A stretch of 45,087 bases of DNA from Nonomuraea aridisoli (lineage in GTDB: Bacteria; Actinomycetota; Actinomycetes; Streptosporangiales; Streptosporangiaceae): contig NZ_POUD01000041.1 in assembly GCF_003236395.1 (NCBI RefSeq), positions 1 to 45,087 on the forward strand, in the 5' to 3' direction. Of this stretch, positions 16,601-24,254 are shown piece by piece. The notes under the pieces were generated by a model. That model had not been told where the DNA came from and ran no database searches. It saw nothing but the letters and a program-made list of their open reading frames with translations. How positions within the stretch are numbered: position 1 is the stretch's first letter; every line of letters starts with the position of its first letter. A program made the position numbers and the translations under genes.

Positions 16601-16705
16601 GGGGTCGTCAAAATTGGGACCGGTCAGGGTGATGGCGGCATCCCCGGGTTTCCGGGTGGGAACCCGCAACAGCCCGAACGAGGCGCCACTGAAATTCATG
16701 GGCAT
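13619..16705 (-). CDS. lanB: Full-length lanthipeptide dehydratase LanB, 1028 aa
   Basis: LanB enzymes use glutamyl-tRNA to glutamylate Ser/Thr of the precursor and then eliminate glutamate to give dehydro residues. The N-terminal glutamylation domain shows the hallmark RPTPFG at residues 100-105 and the YQPNESRSGNVIQVPTILPH stretch near 525. The C-terminal SpaB_C elimination domain begins near 745 (GEWLYAKLYLIEEHQDELL) and carries WHFLRYRDPEPHLRLRL from residue 796. Length fits the one-piece class I enzyme. ATG 16705 is used, although no clear ribosome site is visible; ATG 16699 is an alternative. It is divergent from precursor 2 and coupled to lanC2. Confidence 0.93.
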   Translation of the reverse strand: MPMNFSGASFGLLRVPTRKPGDAAITLTGPNFDDPAESGRIRAYIRQIVADPFVREAIEVSSGSLARDLAKIEDGGSVPFSRLRRVAYAVTKYLLRMSSRPTPFGLTAGVAVARFGGPSGGEPEFRTGLPAVKAVRPAMDWLLAAVHEWERLPDVRQRLLLVRNDLATSRGDRLILPYVRAAHGKVTSFEVSVRDTEAVRVCMDAAHRPVSHAVLVAKLRESFPGVAEDTASGLIDSLLEQEFLVSELPPPPDSADPLGHVIDRLEADHSRTRALRDIRTAIGAYAASPPGEGAAGLRSLVSSMSRLHSCERPLQVDLRTGVEASLPDVVLRELETAVDLLWRMTSDEVPDHYLEYHQAFVERYGLGCAVPLGELLDPARGLDAPATYVLPASSRQLTHRSPPADTPRRRRLAEAAMEAIGSGHEEVVLDDESIAALVRHDGTSRPAPDLDVCVTLLADSMAEVARGEFRLVLAAGLGSIGPGSFFGRFTAMFDGMADRLRQIVSTPDAMERGAVPAQLFYQPNESRSGNVIQVPTILPHRVAVGMYADRGRDGVLGLDDLVVTADTHRLYVHSNSLGREIIPMPFNMLNPYRQPNVARLLGEIAFHRAGGVSAWSWDGLADLPYLPRVRYGRTVLFSARWLPGPELRDSSLSWNGWREALRAWRERWSVPDHLEVVSHDLRLPLDLTAAPHQRLLRRELERDRSAVLAEPPGGGSPGTGWCGGFGNEIVVPLTGRSVTPPATPPPGTLDWPRRRHHPGGEWLYAKLYLIEEHQDELLIDRLPALLERIRPAIDHWHFLRYRDPEPHLRLRLAGTPDTLSGHVLPTLHDWVAAGCAAGSLRGMALDTYQPEYVRYGGEKAMPAAERLFHADSESVVRQLRLLRDGMLTLDPQFVAAMNFMEIARGLGGDGWAARYLDRVPKGGHHAAFQQHRRAAVRLIDPAGGWKALAAEPGGAQLVESWRRRTEALADYAAELESTDPRARLDIVRSVQHMHANRLLGIDREAEAHALAMLRGVLDADAQRRRFAG

Positions 16706-16821
16706 GAGCCGATGCTAGGAGCGCCCACTAACATTTCTCTGTTATTCCGATGAATTATGACGGTGTTATTGACAATGGCCGCGGAGGAGTGCCAGGCTCC
16801 GATTCAGAGAAAGGAGGAATA
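16706..16821. promoter_or_regulatory. Divergent promoter region, lanB / precursor 2
   Basis: These 116 bases are notably AT-rich for the window. TGTTATT occurs twice (16740-16746 and 16764-16770, 24 apart), and TTGACA (16769-16774) could be a -35 element on the plus strand, although no good -10 follows. The region should drive both lanB and the precursor. Confidence 0.35.
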
Positions 16822-17031
16822 ATGGCTCGGAACAGCGATTGGAACAATGGGTCATTCGATTTGCAGTTGCGCGCGGTGCCTGCTCGAGGATGGGTGGAGG
16901 ATTCTCACCAGATGACCCGCCCGACCGCGATCACCTGCAATGAATGCGTGTCCATTGTGGGATCGAACACTTGCTGGAACACCTGCAAGGACACCTGCTG
17001 CCCGGTTGAGACCCAGACCAGGGTCTGCTGA
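16822..17031 (+). CDS. lanA: Class I lanthipeptide precursor 2, 69 aa
   Basis: ATG 16822 follows a perfect AAGGAGG (16811-16817); the in-frame ATG at 16750 would only add a non-conserved extension. The leader motif FDLQL is at residues 12-16 and continues RAVPA as in precursor 1. The C-terminal half has seven Cys (39, 42, 51, 55, 59, 60, 69) and about ten Ser/Thr, with WNTCKDTCC followed by a tail ending in RVC. Almost every Cys has a Thr or Ser one to four residues before it, so a densely ringed product is expected. It is divergent from lanB and followed by a hairpin. Both precursors end in Cys, as AviCys-forming substrates do, but no LanD decarboxylase is in the window. Confidence 0.9.
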   Translation: MARNSDWNNGSFDLQLRAVPARGWVEDSHQMTRPTAITCNECVSIVGSNTCWNTCKDTCCPVETQTRVC

Positions 17032-17049
17032 TTCCGCCCTCCGGCGGAA
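17032..17049 (+). terminator. Hairpin directly after precursor 2
   Basis: The arms TTCCGCC (17032-17038) and GGCGGAA (17043-17049) pair perfectly around CTCC and begin right after the stop codon. It may terminate or attenuate transcription and so favour the precursor mRNA over the downstream SARP gene. Confidence 0.6.
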
Positions 17050-17102
17050 CGTAACGGGCGCTCCCAGCGGTCAGCGCGGGCTAGACGGTCGCTGGCCGCC
17101 GG

Positions 17103-17128
17103 GACAGCGGGACGACAACGCGACGACA
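17103..17128 (+). promoter_or_regulatory. Candidate SARP operator, three 11-bp-spaced repeats
   Basis: GACA begins at 17103, 17114 and 17125, exactly 11 bases apart; the last two copies are identical heptamers GACGACA (17111-17117 and 17122-17128). The block lies about 80 bases before the SARP start and resembles the site at 9828-9846. Autoregulation by the SARP is the simplest reading. Confidence 0.45.
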
Positions 17129-17207
17129 GGCGGCCGAAACCGCCTCCGGTTTTCCTTGAGGGGTGGACTATCCATCCCAAAAGCTGGTCAAGGACCCGGA
17201 GTCACAC

Positions 17208-17978
17208 ATGAACGCCATCCCTGCCCGCCGATTCAGCTTGCTCGGTACCCTGCGTCTGGACATCGGCACCCGAACGGTCGCCGTGACCGCCGGGAAGATG
17301 AAGGTGGTGCTCGCGGCGTTGCTGCTCAACGAGAACGAGCCGGTGACCAGGGACAGGCTGATCGAGTACATGTGGGAGAAACCCCCGGCCTCCGCGCGCA
17401 CGCTGCTGCACTCGGTCATCCTGCGGCTGCGCCGGATCACCGGCGACCACCAGTTCATCCGTACCAGAGGATCCAACTACGTCCTGAGGGTGGAGCCGGG
17501 TGAGCTCGACCTGCACGACCTTTCCGCGCTGCTGGAGAAGGCGGACAGCGCCCGAGCCCACCTGGACGTCACCACCGAGCACGATTGCCTCAGCAGGGCC
17601 GTCGAACTGTGGCGTGGGCCGACGTTGGCCGATGTGCCCTCGCCGGCCCTCCGGCTGGGGATCGCGACGCGGTTCGACGAGATGAAGCTGCAGGCTCTGA
17701 ACCGGCAGATCGACCTTGACCTCGCACTGGGGCGGTACGCACAGGTCGTCAGCCGGCTGCGTGAGCTGACGCACGAACATCCGTTCAACGAGCACTTCTG
17801 GAAGCAGCTGATGACCGCGCTGTACCGATGCGGCCGGCAGGCCGAGGCACTGAGCGCCTATCACGAGTTGCGCCGCATGCTGGACCGGGAGCTCGGCATA
17901 GAGCCGGACCCGGACGTCAAGGCCGTCTACCAGTCCATCCTGCGCCCCGACAGCGACGATGACAGCCGCCGACGCTGA
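17208..17978 (+). CDS. Small SARP-family transcription activator, 256 aa
   Basis: This is a Streptomyces antibiotic regulatory protein type activator. The N-terminal winged helix (about residues 8-95, FSLLGTLRLDIG ... TRGSNYVLRVEPG) is followed by a bacterial transcriptional activation (BTAD) domain (about 100-250, with CGRQAEALSAYHELRRML and ELGIEPDPDV). I chose ATG 17208 with GGAG 6 bases before it; GTG 17163 in the same frame is an alternative that adds 15 residues. It lies directly downstream of precursor 2 and is the obvious pathway activator. SARPs bind 11-bp-periodic repeats, and two candidate sites are present in the cluster. Confidence 0.88.
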   Translation: MNAIPARRFSLLGTLRLDIGTRTVAVTAGKMKVVLAALLLNENEPVTRDRLIEYMWEKPPASARTLLHSVILRLRRITGDHQFIRTRGSNYVLRVEPGELDLHDLSALLEKADSARAHLDVTTEHDCLSRAVELWRGPTLADVPSPALRLGIATRFDEMKLQALNRQIDLDLALGRYAQVVSRLRELTHEHPFNEHFWKQLMTALYRCGRQAEALSAYHELRRMLDRELGIEPDPDVKAVYQSILRPDSDDDSRRR

Positions 17979-18078
17979 TGCCGTCGTGAGGCTGGAGTCT
18001 TCGCCGGTATGCCGGATGTAAATGGGTGCGGGGGAGCCTTTCACCAAGCTCTCATGGCCTTGTCTTCGGGCGCGGGCA

Positions 18079-21000
18079 TCAACCGGTGGACTCAGGATGG
18101 GTTCTATGCCCCTCCACGGTCTGGGCGCTGCCGATTTCGTCGAACAGCTCCAACGACTGCCTGCGGTACGGGGCGGCAGTGCCCTCGGAGGCCTCGCCGA
18201 GAGTGCGCAGCGTTTGGGCCTCTCCCAGGCGGTGCCCGGTGTCGCGATGGATGTCCAGCGCGAGCCGGGCGTGCCGTACCGCCTCGGTGTGGTCTCCGGT
18301 CGCCAGCGCGATATCGGCGAGCGAGGTCAGGGCAAGCCCTTCCAAAAGGTGGAAGGATCCCTCACGGGCAAGTCGGAGGGCCTGCCCGGCGAATGACGCC
18401 GCCTCGCGATCGCCCAGCCCGCGGGCGGCGTTCGCCAGCCCTACGAGTGCGGCGATCCTCGCCGAAGGGTGGTCGTCACCGGCGATCTCCCCCGCCCGGC
18501 GGTGGTGCTCCATCGCCTGGGCATTCCGGCCGACACGCTCGTCCACTCGGCCCAGGGCGTTCAGAGCCAGCGCTTCGGGAAGGCGCTCGTCGACGTTGCG
18601 AGCGCTCTCGAGCGCTCGCTGCGCGTATGTCCGCGCCTGGTCGTATTGGCCCAGGTCGGTATGGGTGTCCGCGAGGGAGGCCAGGCAGTGCGGCTCGATG
18701 GTGCGGCTGCGGACCTCCTTGAGCAGCGACAACCCCCGATGCAGGTGCTCCAGCGCGGCGTCGAACCTGCCCAGCAGGCGGCAGATCTCGCCGAGGTTGG
18801 TGGCGATGATGCCATCTCGGTCGGGATGCAGCGAAAGGCCCTGGGTGAGATGGTGAAACGCGGGTTTCAGGCGGCCCATCTGGGCGTAGAGCGTGCCGAG
18901 GTTGACGTGCTTGACCCCGAGCCAGGCCGTCCGGCCGTCCTGCTCGTCGAGCTGGATGCCTTCGGTGTAGTAGCGGGCCGCCTCCTCCAACTGCCCACGA
19001 AGCGCGTAAACGCCGGCGAGGTTGTTGCGGATGGACGACTGGCCCTCGCTCCAGCCACTCTCGTCGGCGGCCGCGAGCGCCTGAGCGTACAGGGAGTTCG
19101 CCTCAGGCTGGTCGCGGTAGGCGTGGGCGTGCGCCAGCGCCAGTAGAGCTGCAGCCGTTCCCAGCGGGTCGCCCTCCTCCCGGGCCGCGGCCACGGCCGT
19201 CTGTGCGCAGGACAGCCAGTCGTCCGAGCGCCCGCTGGACCAGAAGTGGCTTCGCAGCGCGTCAGTGAGCAGCCACGCCGATGAGCGCGGGCCGGACGCG
19301 CCCGCATGGTGCACGGCGGCGACGAGGTTGCGGTGCTCAGCCGCCAGCCACGCCGTCGACGACGCCATGTCGGCGAAGGCGGTTATCGGCACGCCGGCCG
19401 GCCTCGCCGATGGCAGCCTGGCCCAGTGCGGATGGCTGCTCTCGACGGCGGCGCGGGTGTTCGCCAGATACCAGTCGAACAGCCTCTGTCTGGCCTCCTC
19501 ACGATCGTGAGTGCCCTCTTCGGCGTGCAGCCGTTCCATGGCATACAGGCGCAGCAGGTCGTGAAAGCGGAAGCGGCCGGGCGCGTACCTGTGGATCAGG
19601 TGCGCGGTGGCAAGCCGGTTGAGCTGCCGGCGGGCCTCCTCTACGGTGAAGCCGCTCAGCGCGGCGGCGGCCTCGACGGTGAAATCTCCTCCGGGCACCA
19701 GCCCGAGCAACCGGAAGCTGGCCTGCGCCTGCGGCGGCAGCGCCGCGTACGACAGGTCCAGCGTGCCGCGCACCGCGTTCTGCTCGTCGCCGTCGATGCT
19801 CAGTGCGGCAAGCTGGTTGCCTTGACGCAGCTCCGCTACGTAGTCGGCCACGCTCTGATATTGGTCGAGCGTCAGGTTGGCCACCGCGATCCGCAACGCC
19901 AGCGGCAGGTGCGCGCACAACTGTCCTAGCTCGGCCGTTGCCTCCGGCTCCGCCGCCGTCCGGTCGGATCCGAGCACCGAGGCGAGCAGCGCCGCCGACT
20001 CCTGCGGTGAGAACACCCCGAGGGTCACGTGCGTCGCGTGACCGTGCACCGACAGACCACGTAACTGGTCGCGGCTGGTCGCCAGCACGAGGCAGTTCGA
20101 GCCGGGCAGCAACGGCCGTACCTGCGCCACGTCACGGACGTTGTCCAGCACCATCAGGACCCGGTGGTTGGCCAGCACGCTGCGTAACAGTGCCGACCGG
20201 GCGTCCAAATCCGCCGGGATGCGCTGGGGCTCGATGTTGAGCCCCAGCAGTAACAACTCCAGGGCAGCGGTCGGCTCCATCGGCTTGTCAGGGCCGAATC
20301 CCCGCAGGTTCACGTACAGCTGACCATCGGGGAAGTGCCTCTGCGTCAGGTGACCCCAGTGGACGGCGAGGGCGGTCTTGCCCACTCCCGCCGTGCCCGT
20401 GATGACACCGATCCTGACCGGCGCGGACGGCTCGTCGTCAACCACCTCCAGCAGGTGGTTCAGCGCCCTTAATTCGCCGGCGCGGCCGGTGAACGCGGCG
20501 GTGTCCGAGGGGAGCTGGCACGGGCGTACGTCGGCCGGCTCCGGCCGCTCGGCGGCGGACGTCGTGATGGCCGGAACGGCGGGCTTCGACGGCACGAGCA
20601 TGAGGTCGGCTTCCCCGGCCAGAATGGACTGGTGCAGGTGGCGCAGTTCATCGCCCGGGGCAATGCCCAGTTCCTCACACAGGAGCGAGGCGACCGTGTG
20701 GTAGGCCTGAAGTGCCTCGGCCTGGCGGCCGCACCGATAAAGAGCCAGCATGAGCTGTGCCCACAGTCGTTCGCGCAGCGGGTGTGCGGCGGTCAGACCC
20801 TGCAGTTCGACCACGACCTGCTCATGCCGGCCCGCCAGCAGGCCGAGTTCCAGCCAGCGTTCCAGGGCCCGCAGCCGTTCCTCCGCCAGGCGGTCGGCGT
20901 GGTCGCGCTGGAGCGACTCCGACGGCACGTCGGCCAGCGCGGGCCCGCGCCATAATGCCAGTGCGTCCTGGAGCAGGGAGGCTTCGGTCTCAATGTCGAC

Positions 21001-21384
21001 CGATTGCTCGGCACGGCTGACGAGGTCACGGAACAGGGCGACGTCGAGATCGTCGGACTTGACCTCGATGAGGTACCCGGACTCCTGGGTGTGAATCAGC
21101 GGCTCGCTGCCGCCGCCGTCGTCGAGGATCTGGCGCAGGCGGGCGATGTGCGTGTGCAACGCCGCTCGCGCGTCGTTGGGCTGGTCGTGGTGCCACATGT
21201 GCTCGATGAGCCGCTCGACGGAGACGGAGCGGTTGGCGTGCAGCAGGAGGGTGACCAGGGCGACGCGCTGCTTGGGCGAGGGAATGGGTATCCGGTGTCT
21301 CCTCCTGAAGACCTCTACCGGCCCCAGGATCCCGAAACGGGTTCTCGGGCCTGTCGCGATCTGGAGCTGCTCCGAGGGCGGCAC
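18079..21384 (-). CDS. AfsR-type regulator: SARP, NB-ARC ATPase, TPR, 1101 aa
   Basis: This is a large STAND-type activator. A winged helix and BTAD domain fill residues 15-260 (TRFGILGPVEVF ... ALYRCGRQAEALQAYH). The NB-ARC ATPase has its P-loop GTAGVGKTALAVHWGHL near residue 330 and a Walker B-like VLMVLDNVRD. From about residue 640 to the end tetratricopeptide repeats follow, each with the G-x-A-x-x-x-L-x-L pattern. The start is GTG 21384 with AGGAGA upstream. Such proteins sense a ligand through the TPRs, hydrolyse ATP and activate promoters. It closes the lanthipeptide cluster and converges with the small SARP gene, so the cluster may have two-layer control. Confidence 0.88.
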   Translation of the reverse strand: MPPSEQLQIATGPRTRFGILGPVEVFRRRHRIPIPSPKQRVALVTLLLHANRSVSVERLIEHMWHHDQPNDARAALHTHIARLRQILDDGGGSEPLIHTQESGYLIEVKSDDLDVALFRDLVSRAEQSVDIETEASLLQDALALWRGPALADVPSESLQRDHADRLAEERLRALERWLELGLLAGRHEQVVVELQGLTAAHPLRERLWAQLMLALYRCGRQAEALQAYHTVASLLCEELGIAPGDELRHLHQSILAGEADLMLVPSKPAVPAITTSAAERPEPADVRPCQLPSDTAAFTGRAGELRALNHLLEVVDDEPSAPVRIGVITGTAGVGKTALAVHWGHLTQRHFPDGQLYVNLRGFGPDKPMEPTAALELLLLGLNIEPQRIPADLDARSALLRSVLANHRVLMVLDNVRDVAQVRPLLPGSNCLVLATSRDQLRGLSVHGHATHVTLGVFSPQESAALLASVLGSDRTAAEPEATAELGQLCAHLPLALRIAVANLTLDQYQSVADYVAELRQGNQLAALSIDGDEQNAVRGTLDLSYAALPPQAQASFRLLGLVPGGDFTVEAAAALSGFTVEEARRQLNRLATAHLIHRYAPGRFRFHDLLRLYAMERLHAEEGTHDREEARQRLFDWYLANTRAAVESSHPHWARLPSARPAGVPITAFADMASSTAWLAAEHRNLVAAVHHAGASGPRSSAWLLTDALRSHFWSSGRSDDWLSCAQTAVAAAREEGDPLGTAAALLALAHAHAYRDQPEANSLYAQALAAADESGWSEGQSSIRNNLAGVYALRGQLEEAARYYTEGIQLDEQDGRTAWLGVKHVNLGTLYAQMGRLKPAFHHLTQGLSLHPDRDGIIATNLGEICRLLGRFDAALEHLHRGLSLLKEVRSRTIEPHCLASLADTHTDLGQYDQARTYAQRALESARNVDERLPEALALNALGRVDERVGRNAQAMEHHRRAGEIAGDDHPSARIAALVGLANAARGLGDREAASFAGQALRLAREGSFHLLEGLALTSLADIALATGDHTEAVRHARLALDIHRDTGHRLGEAQTLRTLGEASEGTAAPYRRQSLELFDEIGSAQTVEGHRTHPESTG

Positions 21385-21635
21385 GCCTTCTCCTGTCGTC
21401 CTGCTGGCTGGCTAGCTCTGGTCAAGCATTGTGTCTCGTTACCGAATGGTTCAGCTAGTGGCCCGTCACGCAACCTTGGCCGGATAACTGGTCCGGCTTC
21501 GGATGGGTGAGCTCGCAGCGAAGCTGGTCTTGGGTTGGGCGCGGGCGTTGCGCCAGCGGACGTAGCCCGCCTCGCCGTGGCCGCCGACGCCTTCCTGGCC
21601 ACCCCGCGCACGGCCAACCCCGCACCGCCGCGCCC

Positions 21636-21878
21636 CCGTCCGCTCCAAGGGCGGCGCCACCGAGTGGGTGTACTGGGACAGCGGCACCGCCCATTTGCTA
21701 CCCCGCCTCCTCCGGCTCCCCGACGGCAACACGCGCACGCACGGCCCGCTGTTCCTGTCCGAACGCCGCCCGGTTCCGCCACAAGAACCCCCGCACCGCC
21801 ATGCGCTACGTCAAACCCGGCGCTGAGGCCATCGCCAAGGTCACTGAGGTCCTGGCACCCCGCCGCCGTACCCACTGA
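21636..21878 (+). pseudogene. Tyrosine-recombinase relic A
   Basis: One frame reads SKGGATEWVYWDSGTAHLLP and on to HGPLFLSERRP; another then reads FRHKNPRTAMRYVKPGAEAI to TGA 21878. This is the second half of a phage-integrase-type protein: the strand that precedes the active-site Arg, then the region with the catalytic Tyr (RYVKPG). The HxLRH segment is lost and the frame changes, so it is dead. Its SKGGA and RLLPRLL segments match relic B at 26356-27046. Confidence 0.6.
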
Positions 21879-22059
21879 TCAGGAACTTCTCCGAGTGGGA
21901 GGGGACGCTGCCCCTTTCTCTCGTACTTGGTCTGGCCCCGATCATGAACAGGGTGCTGACCGAGGCCCAGGCCGGCGAGCGCTGGCCGGGTTCGCGCGGA
22001 CGTTCACCAGCAGTCTCGACACCACGGGCCTGTCCTGGCACCAGACGTTCTCCCCTCGG

Positions 22060-22536
22060 GGTGCCGCTCGGCACCGAGGTGCTCTCCGTACTGCTGACGC
22101 TCGTGGCGGCCCGGCACCGGCCATCTTCCGCGACCTCACCGCCCCCTCCGCCCCCGTCGAACTGGCCGGCGGCCGGGACATCTCCGCCGCGCCCGATGTC
22201 GGCACTCCGCTGTCCTGGGGGGGTGAGAGACCGGCGTCACCGAGGCGACGCCCCGCGCTTCACCCGACGGGGCCGTCAGATCGAGCGCGGCCCCGTGGTG
22301 CGAGACGCGGAAGAGGCCATGCCCTCGCCAGCATGGACGGGCCCGTGGCGCTCTTCCCCGCCCACGTCACCCGCTACTGGGCACGGCCGGACATCGCCTA
22401 CTTGCCGGTCACCGATCTGGAGCCGCTGCCGTACGCGCTGGTGTGGCGGAGGGAGGCGGAGGGCGAGCCCATCCGGGCCCTGGCCGGGATCGTCCGTGAC
22501 CTGTGCCCTCTCCCGTCGGCCTCTCCCGGCTCTTGA
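22060..22536 (+). pseudogene. LysR-type regulator relic (C-terminal part)
   Basis: The end of this stretch reads HVTRYWARPDIAYLPVTDLE, then PLPYALVWRREAE and a IRALAGIVRDL tail to TGA 22536, the typical C-terminus of the LysR substrate-binding domain. An upstream piece in another frame (GTEVLSVLLTLVAARH) may belong to the same gene. No start or DNA-binding domain remains. Confidence 0.5.
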
Positions 22537-22666
22537 TGTCGTCCGTCACCCTCGGGTGGGATCTGATGGCAAGCGGGCCGGGTGTTGCTGGCTGTACGCC
22601 AATTCGCGCTGTCCCCGACGGGCAGGTGAGTGGGGGCGTCGCAGTCGTAGGAGCCGACCCGGACAA

Positions 22667-24157
22667 TTACGAGAGATCGAAGGGGGCGGGGGAGTGGCCT
22701 TCCCAGATCTGGCGGGATGCCTGTTCGGGGTAGGGCAGAGTCTTCGACTCGGTGTCCAGGACGCGGGTGAGGTGCCCGCCGGGCCGGTGGGCGGACCAGC
22801 CCGCGTCGCCGGTGGTGACGAAGCGGACCCATGCCTCCTGGAGTTCGCGGGAGAGCGCGACGGCCTCGGGAGAGGGCTCCTCGCCGATGAGCTGGGTGCC
22901 GACGGGGCTGTCCAGCGTGCCGAACGCCAGGGGCACGTCGAGGCTGTGGCAGGCGCCCAGGATGCCGCCGAGGGCCGGGGCAACCCAGCACAGTTCGAAC
23001 AGGTACGAGGTGCCGCCGGCTGCGGCGTTCGCCTCGGCCAGCTTCTGTGACGGCATGCGGAAGAGGGCGTCGGAGTACACCGTCTCCACCAGCTCCTCCG
23101 GGCCTGCCTGCGGGAACGCGGCACGGTAGGCCCGCGCGCCGTCCGGCTGCGGGGCGTGCAGTTCCAGGGCTGCGTGGGCGTCCTCCTCGGTGAAGGTGCC
23201 GTACCGTCCGCTCATGACGCTGAAGTACCGGAATTCGTCCCGGGTGTGGCCGACGAGCAGTTCGGTCCCGCTCGCGCGCGCGCCGGTCAGCGCGGGCCAG
23301 GGCGTTTCCGGGAGGACCTCGCCGTCGACGACGGGGCACAGCGCGGTGCCGGTATCCGTGAGGCGTCCCCAGCTCTCCCGGTGCGCGTGGAGGCCGGCGT
23401 TGAAGGAGGTGAGCTCGGCGGCCAGGTGCCATGGGTCGATGTCGCGCAGGGCCTCGGCGGTGGGGGCCGCCGCGCCGAGCCGGTCCGCGAACGCGGCGGT
23501 GACCTGCCGTGCCAGCGCGGGGGTGCTGTGCAGCCCCGGCACCGAATGGGCGATGGCCCGCCGGAACAGGCCGCGCGCCGGCTTCATCGTCAGCAGGGCG
23601 GCGACCGAGCCTGCCCCGGCAGACACCCCGGCCACGGTGACCTGGCCGGGGTCGCCTCCGAAGGCGGCGATGTTGCGCTGCACCCACTCCAGCGCCGCGA
23701 TCTGGTCGAGGAATCCGCGGTTGGGCGGCGCGTCGTCGAGGAACGCGAAACCCTCCGCGCCCACGCGGCAGTTGATGGTCACCACGACAAGTCCCGCCTC
23801 GGCCAGCGCTGCCGGGTCGAACATCGGGTCGCTCGATGCCGCCGAGAGGTAGCCGCCCACGGGGATCCACACCAGCACCGGCAGTCCCGCCGCGCCGGGA
23901 TCCGGAGTGCCGACGTTGAGCGTCAGCCAGTCGGTGCCCAGCGGGGGCACGTCGATCGGCAGGGACAGCGGCACCACGGGGCCGAACTCGACCGCCTGCC
24001 TCGTCCCCTCCCAGCGGTGCGGCGGCGCGGGCGCGGCGAAGCGGAGCGCTCCCACCGGGGGCTGGGCGTAGGGGATGCCGCGGAACACCGCGTGCCCCTG
24101 CCGCCGGCGCCCCTGCACCACGCCTTCCGTGGTCCGTACCTTTGGCTGTTCGGACAT
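22667..24157 (-). CDS. Type B carboxylesterase, 496 aa
   Basis: This is a cytoplasmic carboxylesterase/lipase of the cholinesterase-like family, which hydrolyses esters. Motifs in order: FRGIPYAQPPVGALRF near residue 25, the oxyanion strand VLVWIPVGGY, nucleophile Ser in AGVSAGAGS near residue 180 (the usual motif is GESAG, here GVSAG), Glu in TRDEFRYF near 307 and His in GACHSLDVPLAFG near 405. No signal peptide is present. Start ATG 24157 has AAGGAA before it. It is divergent from a TetR gene 97 bases away, which probably represses it. Confidence 0.9.
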   Translation of the reverse strand: MSEQPKVRTTEGVVQGRRRQGHAVFRGIPYAQPPVGALRFAAPAPPHRWEGTRQAVEFGPVVPLSLPIDVPPLGTDWLTLNVGTPDPGAAGLPVLVWIPVGGYLSAASSDPMFDPAALAEAGLVVVTINCRVGAEGFAFLDDAPPNRGFLDQIAALEWVQRNIAAFGGDPGQVTVAGVSAGAGSVAALLTMKPARGLFRRAIAHSVPGLHSTPALARQVTAAFADRLGAAAPTAEALRDIDPWHLAAELTSFNAGLHAHRESWGRLTDTGTALCPVVDGEVLPETPWPALTGARASGTELLVGHTRDEFRYFSVMSGRYGTFTEEDAHAALELHAPQPDGARAYRAAFPQAGPEELVETVYSDALFRMPSQKLAEANAAAGGTSYLFELCWVAPALGGILGACHSLDVPLAFGTLDSPVGTQLIGEEPSPEAVALSRELQEAWVRFVTTGDAGWSAHRPGGHLTRVLDTESKTLPYPEQASRQIWEGHSPAPFDLS

Positions 24158-24254
24158 GACGATTCCTTCCCTCGAGTGGACCCCAGGATTATGGGTCAGA
24201 TGTATTATGTCAACTGTATTGGAACAGTCCCGGGGTACGAGGGAGGGGCCGGCG
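24158..24254. promoter_or_regulatory. Esterase/TetR divergent promoter with dyad
   Basis: On the minus strand TTGACA is followed after 16 bases by TAATCC, a good promoter for the esterase. ACTGT (24213-24217) and ACAGT (24224-24228) form a dyad that adjoins it and is a candidate TetR operator. GGGAGGGG (24241-24248) is the ribosome site of the TetR gene. Confidence 0.45.

Noticed and set aside
9940..17031. AviCys-type lanthipeptides because both precursors end in Cys
   Set aside because: No LanD-type flavoprotein decarboxylase gene is present in the window, so the claim has no enzyme to support it.
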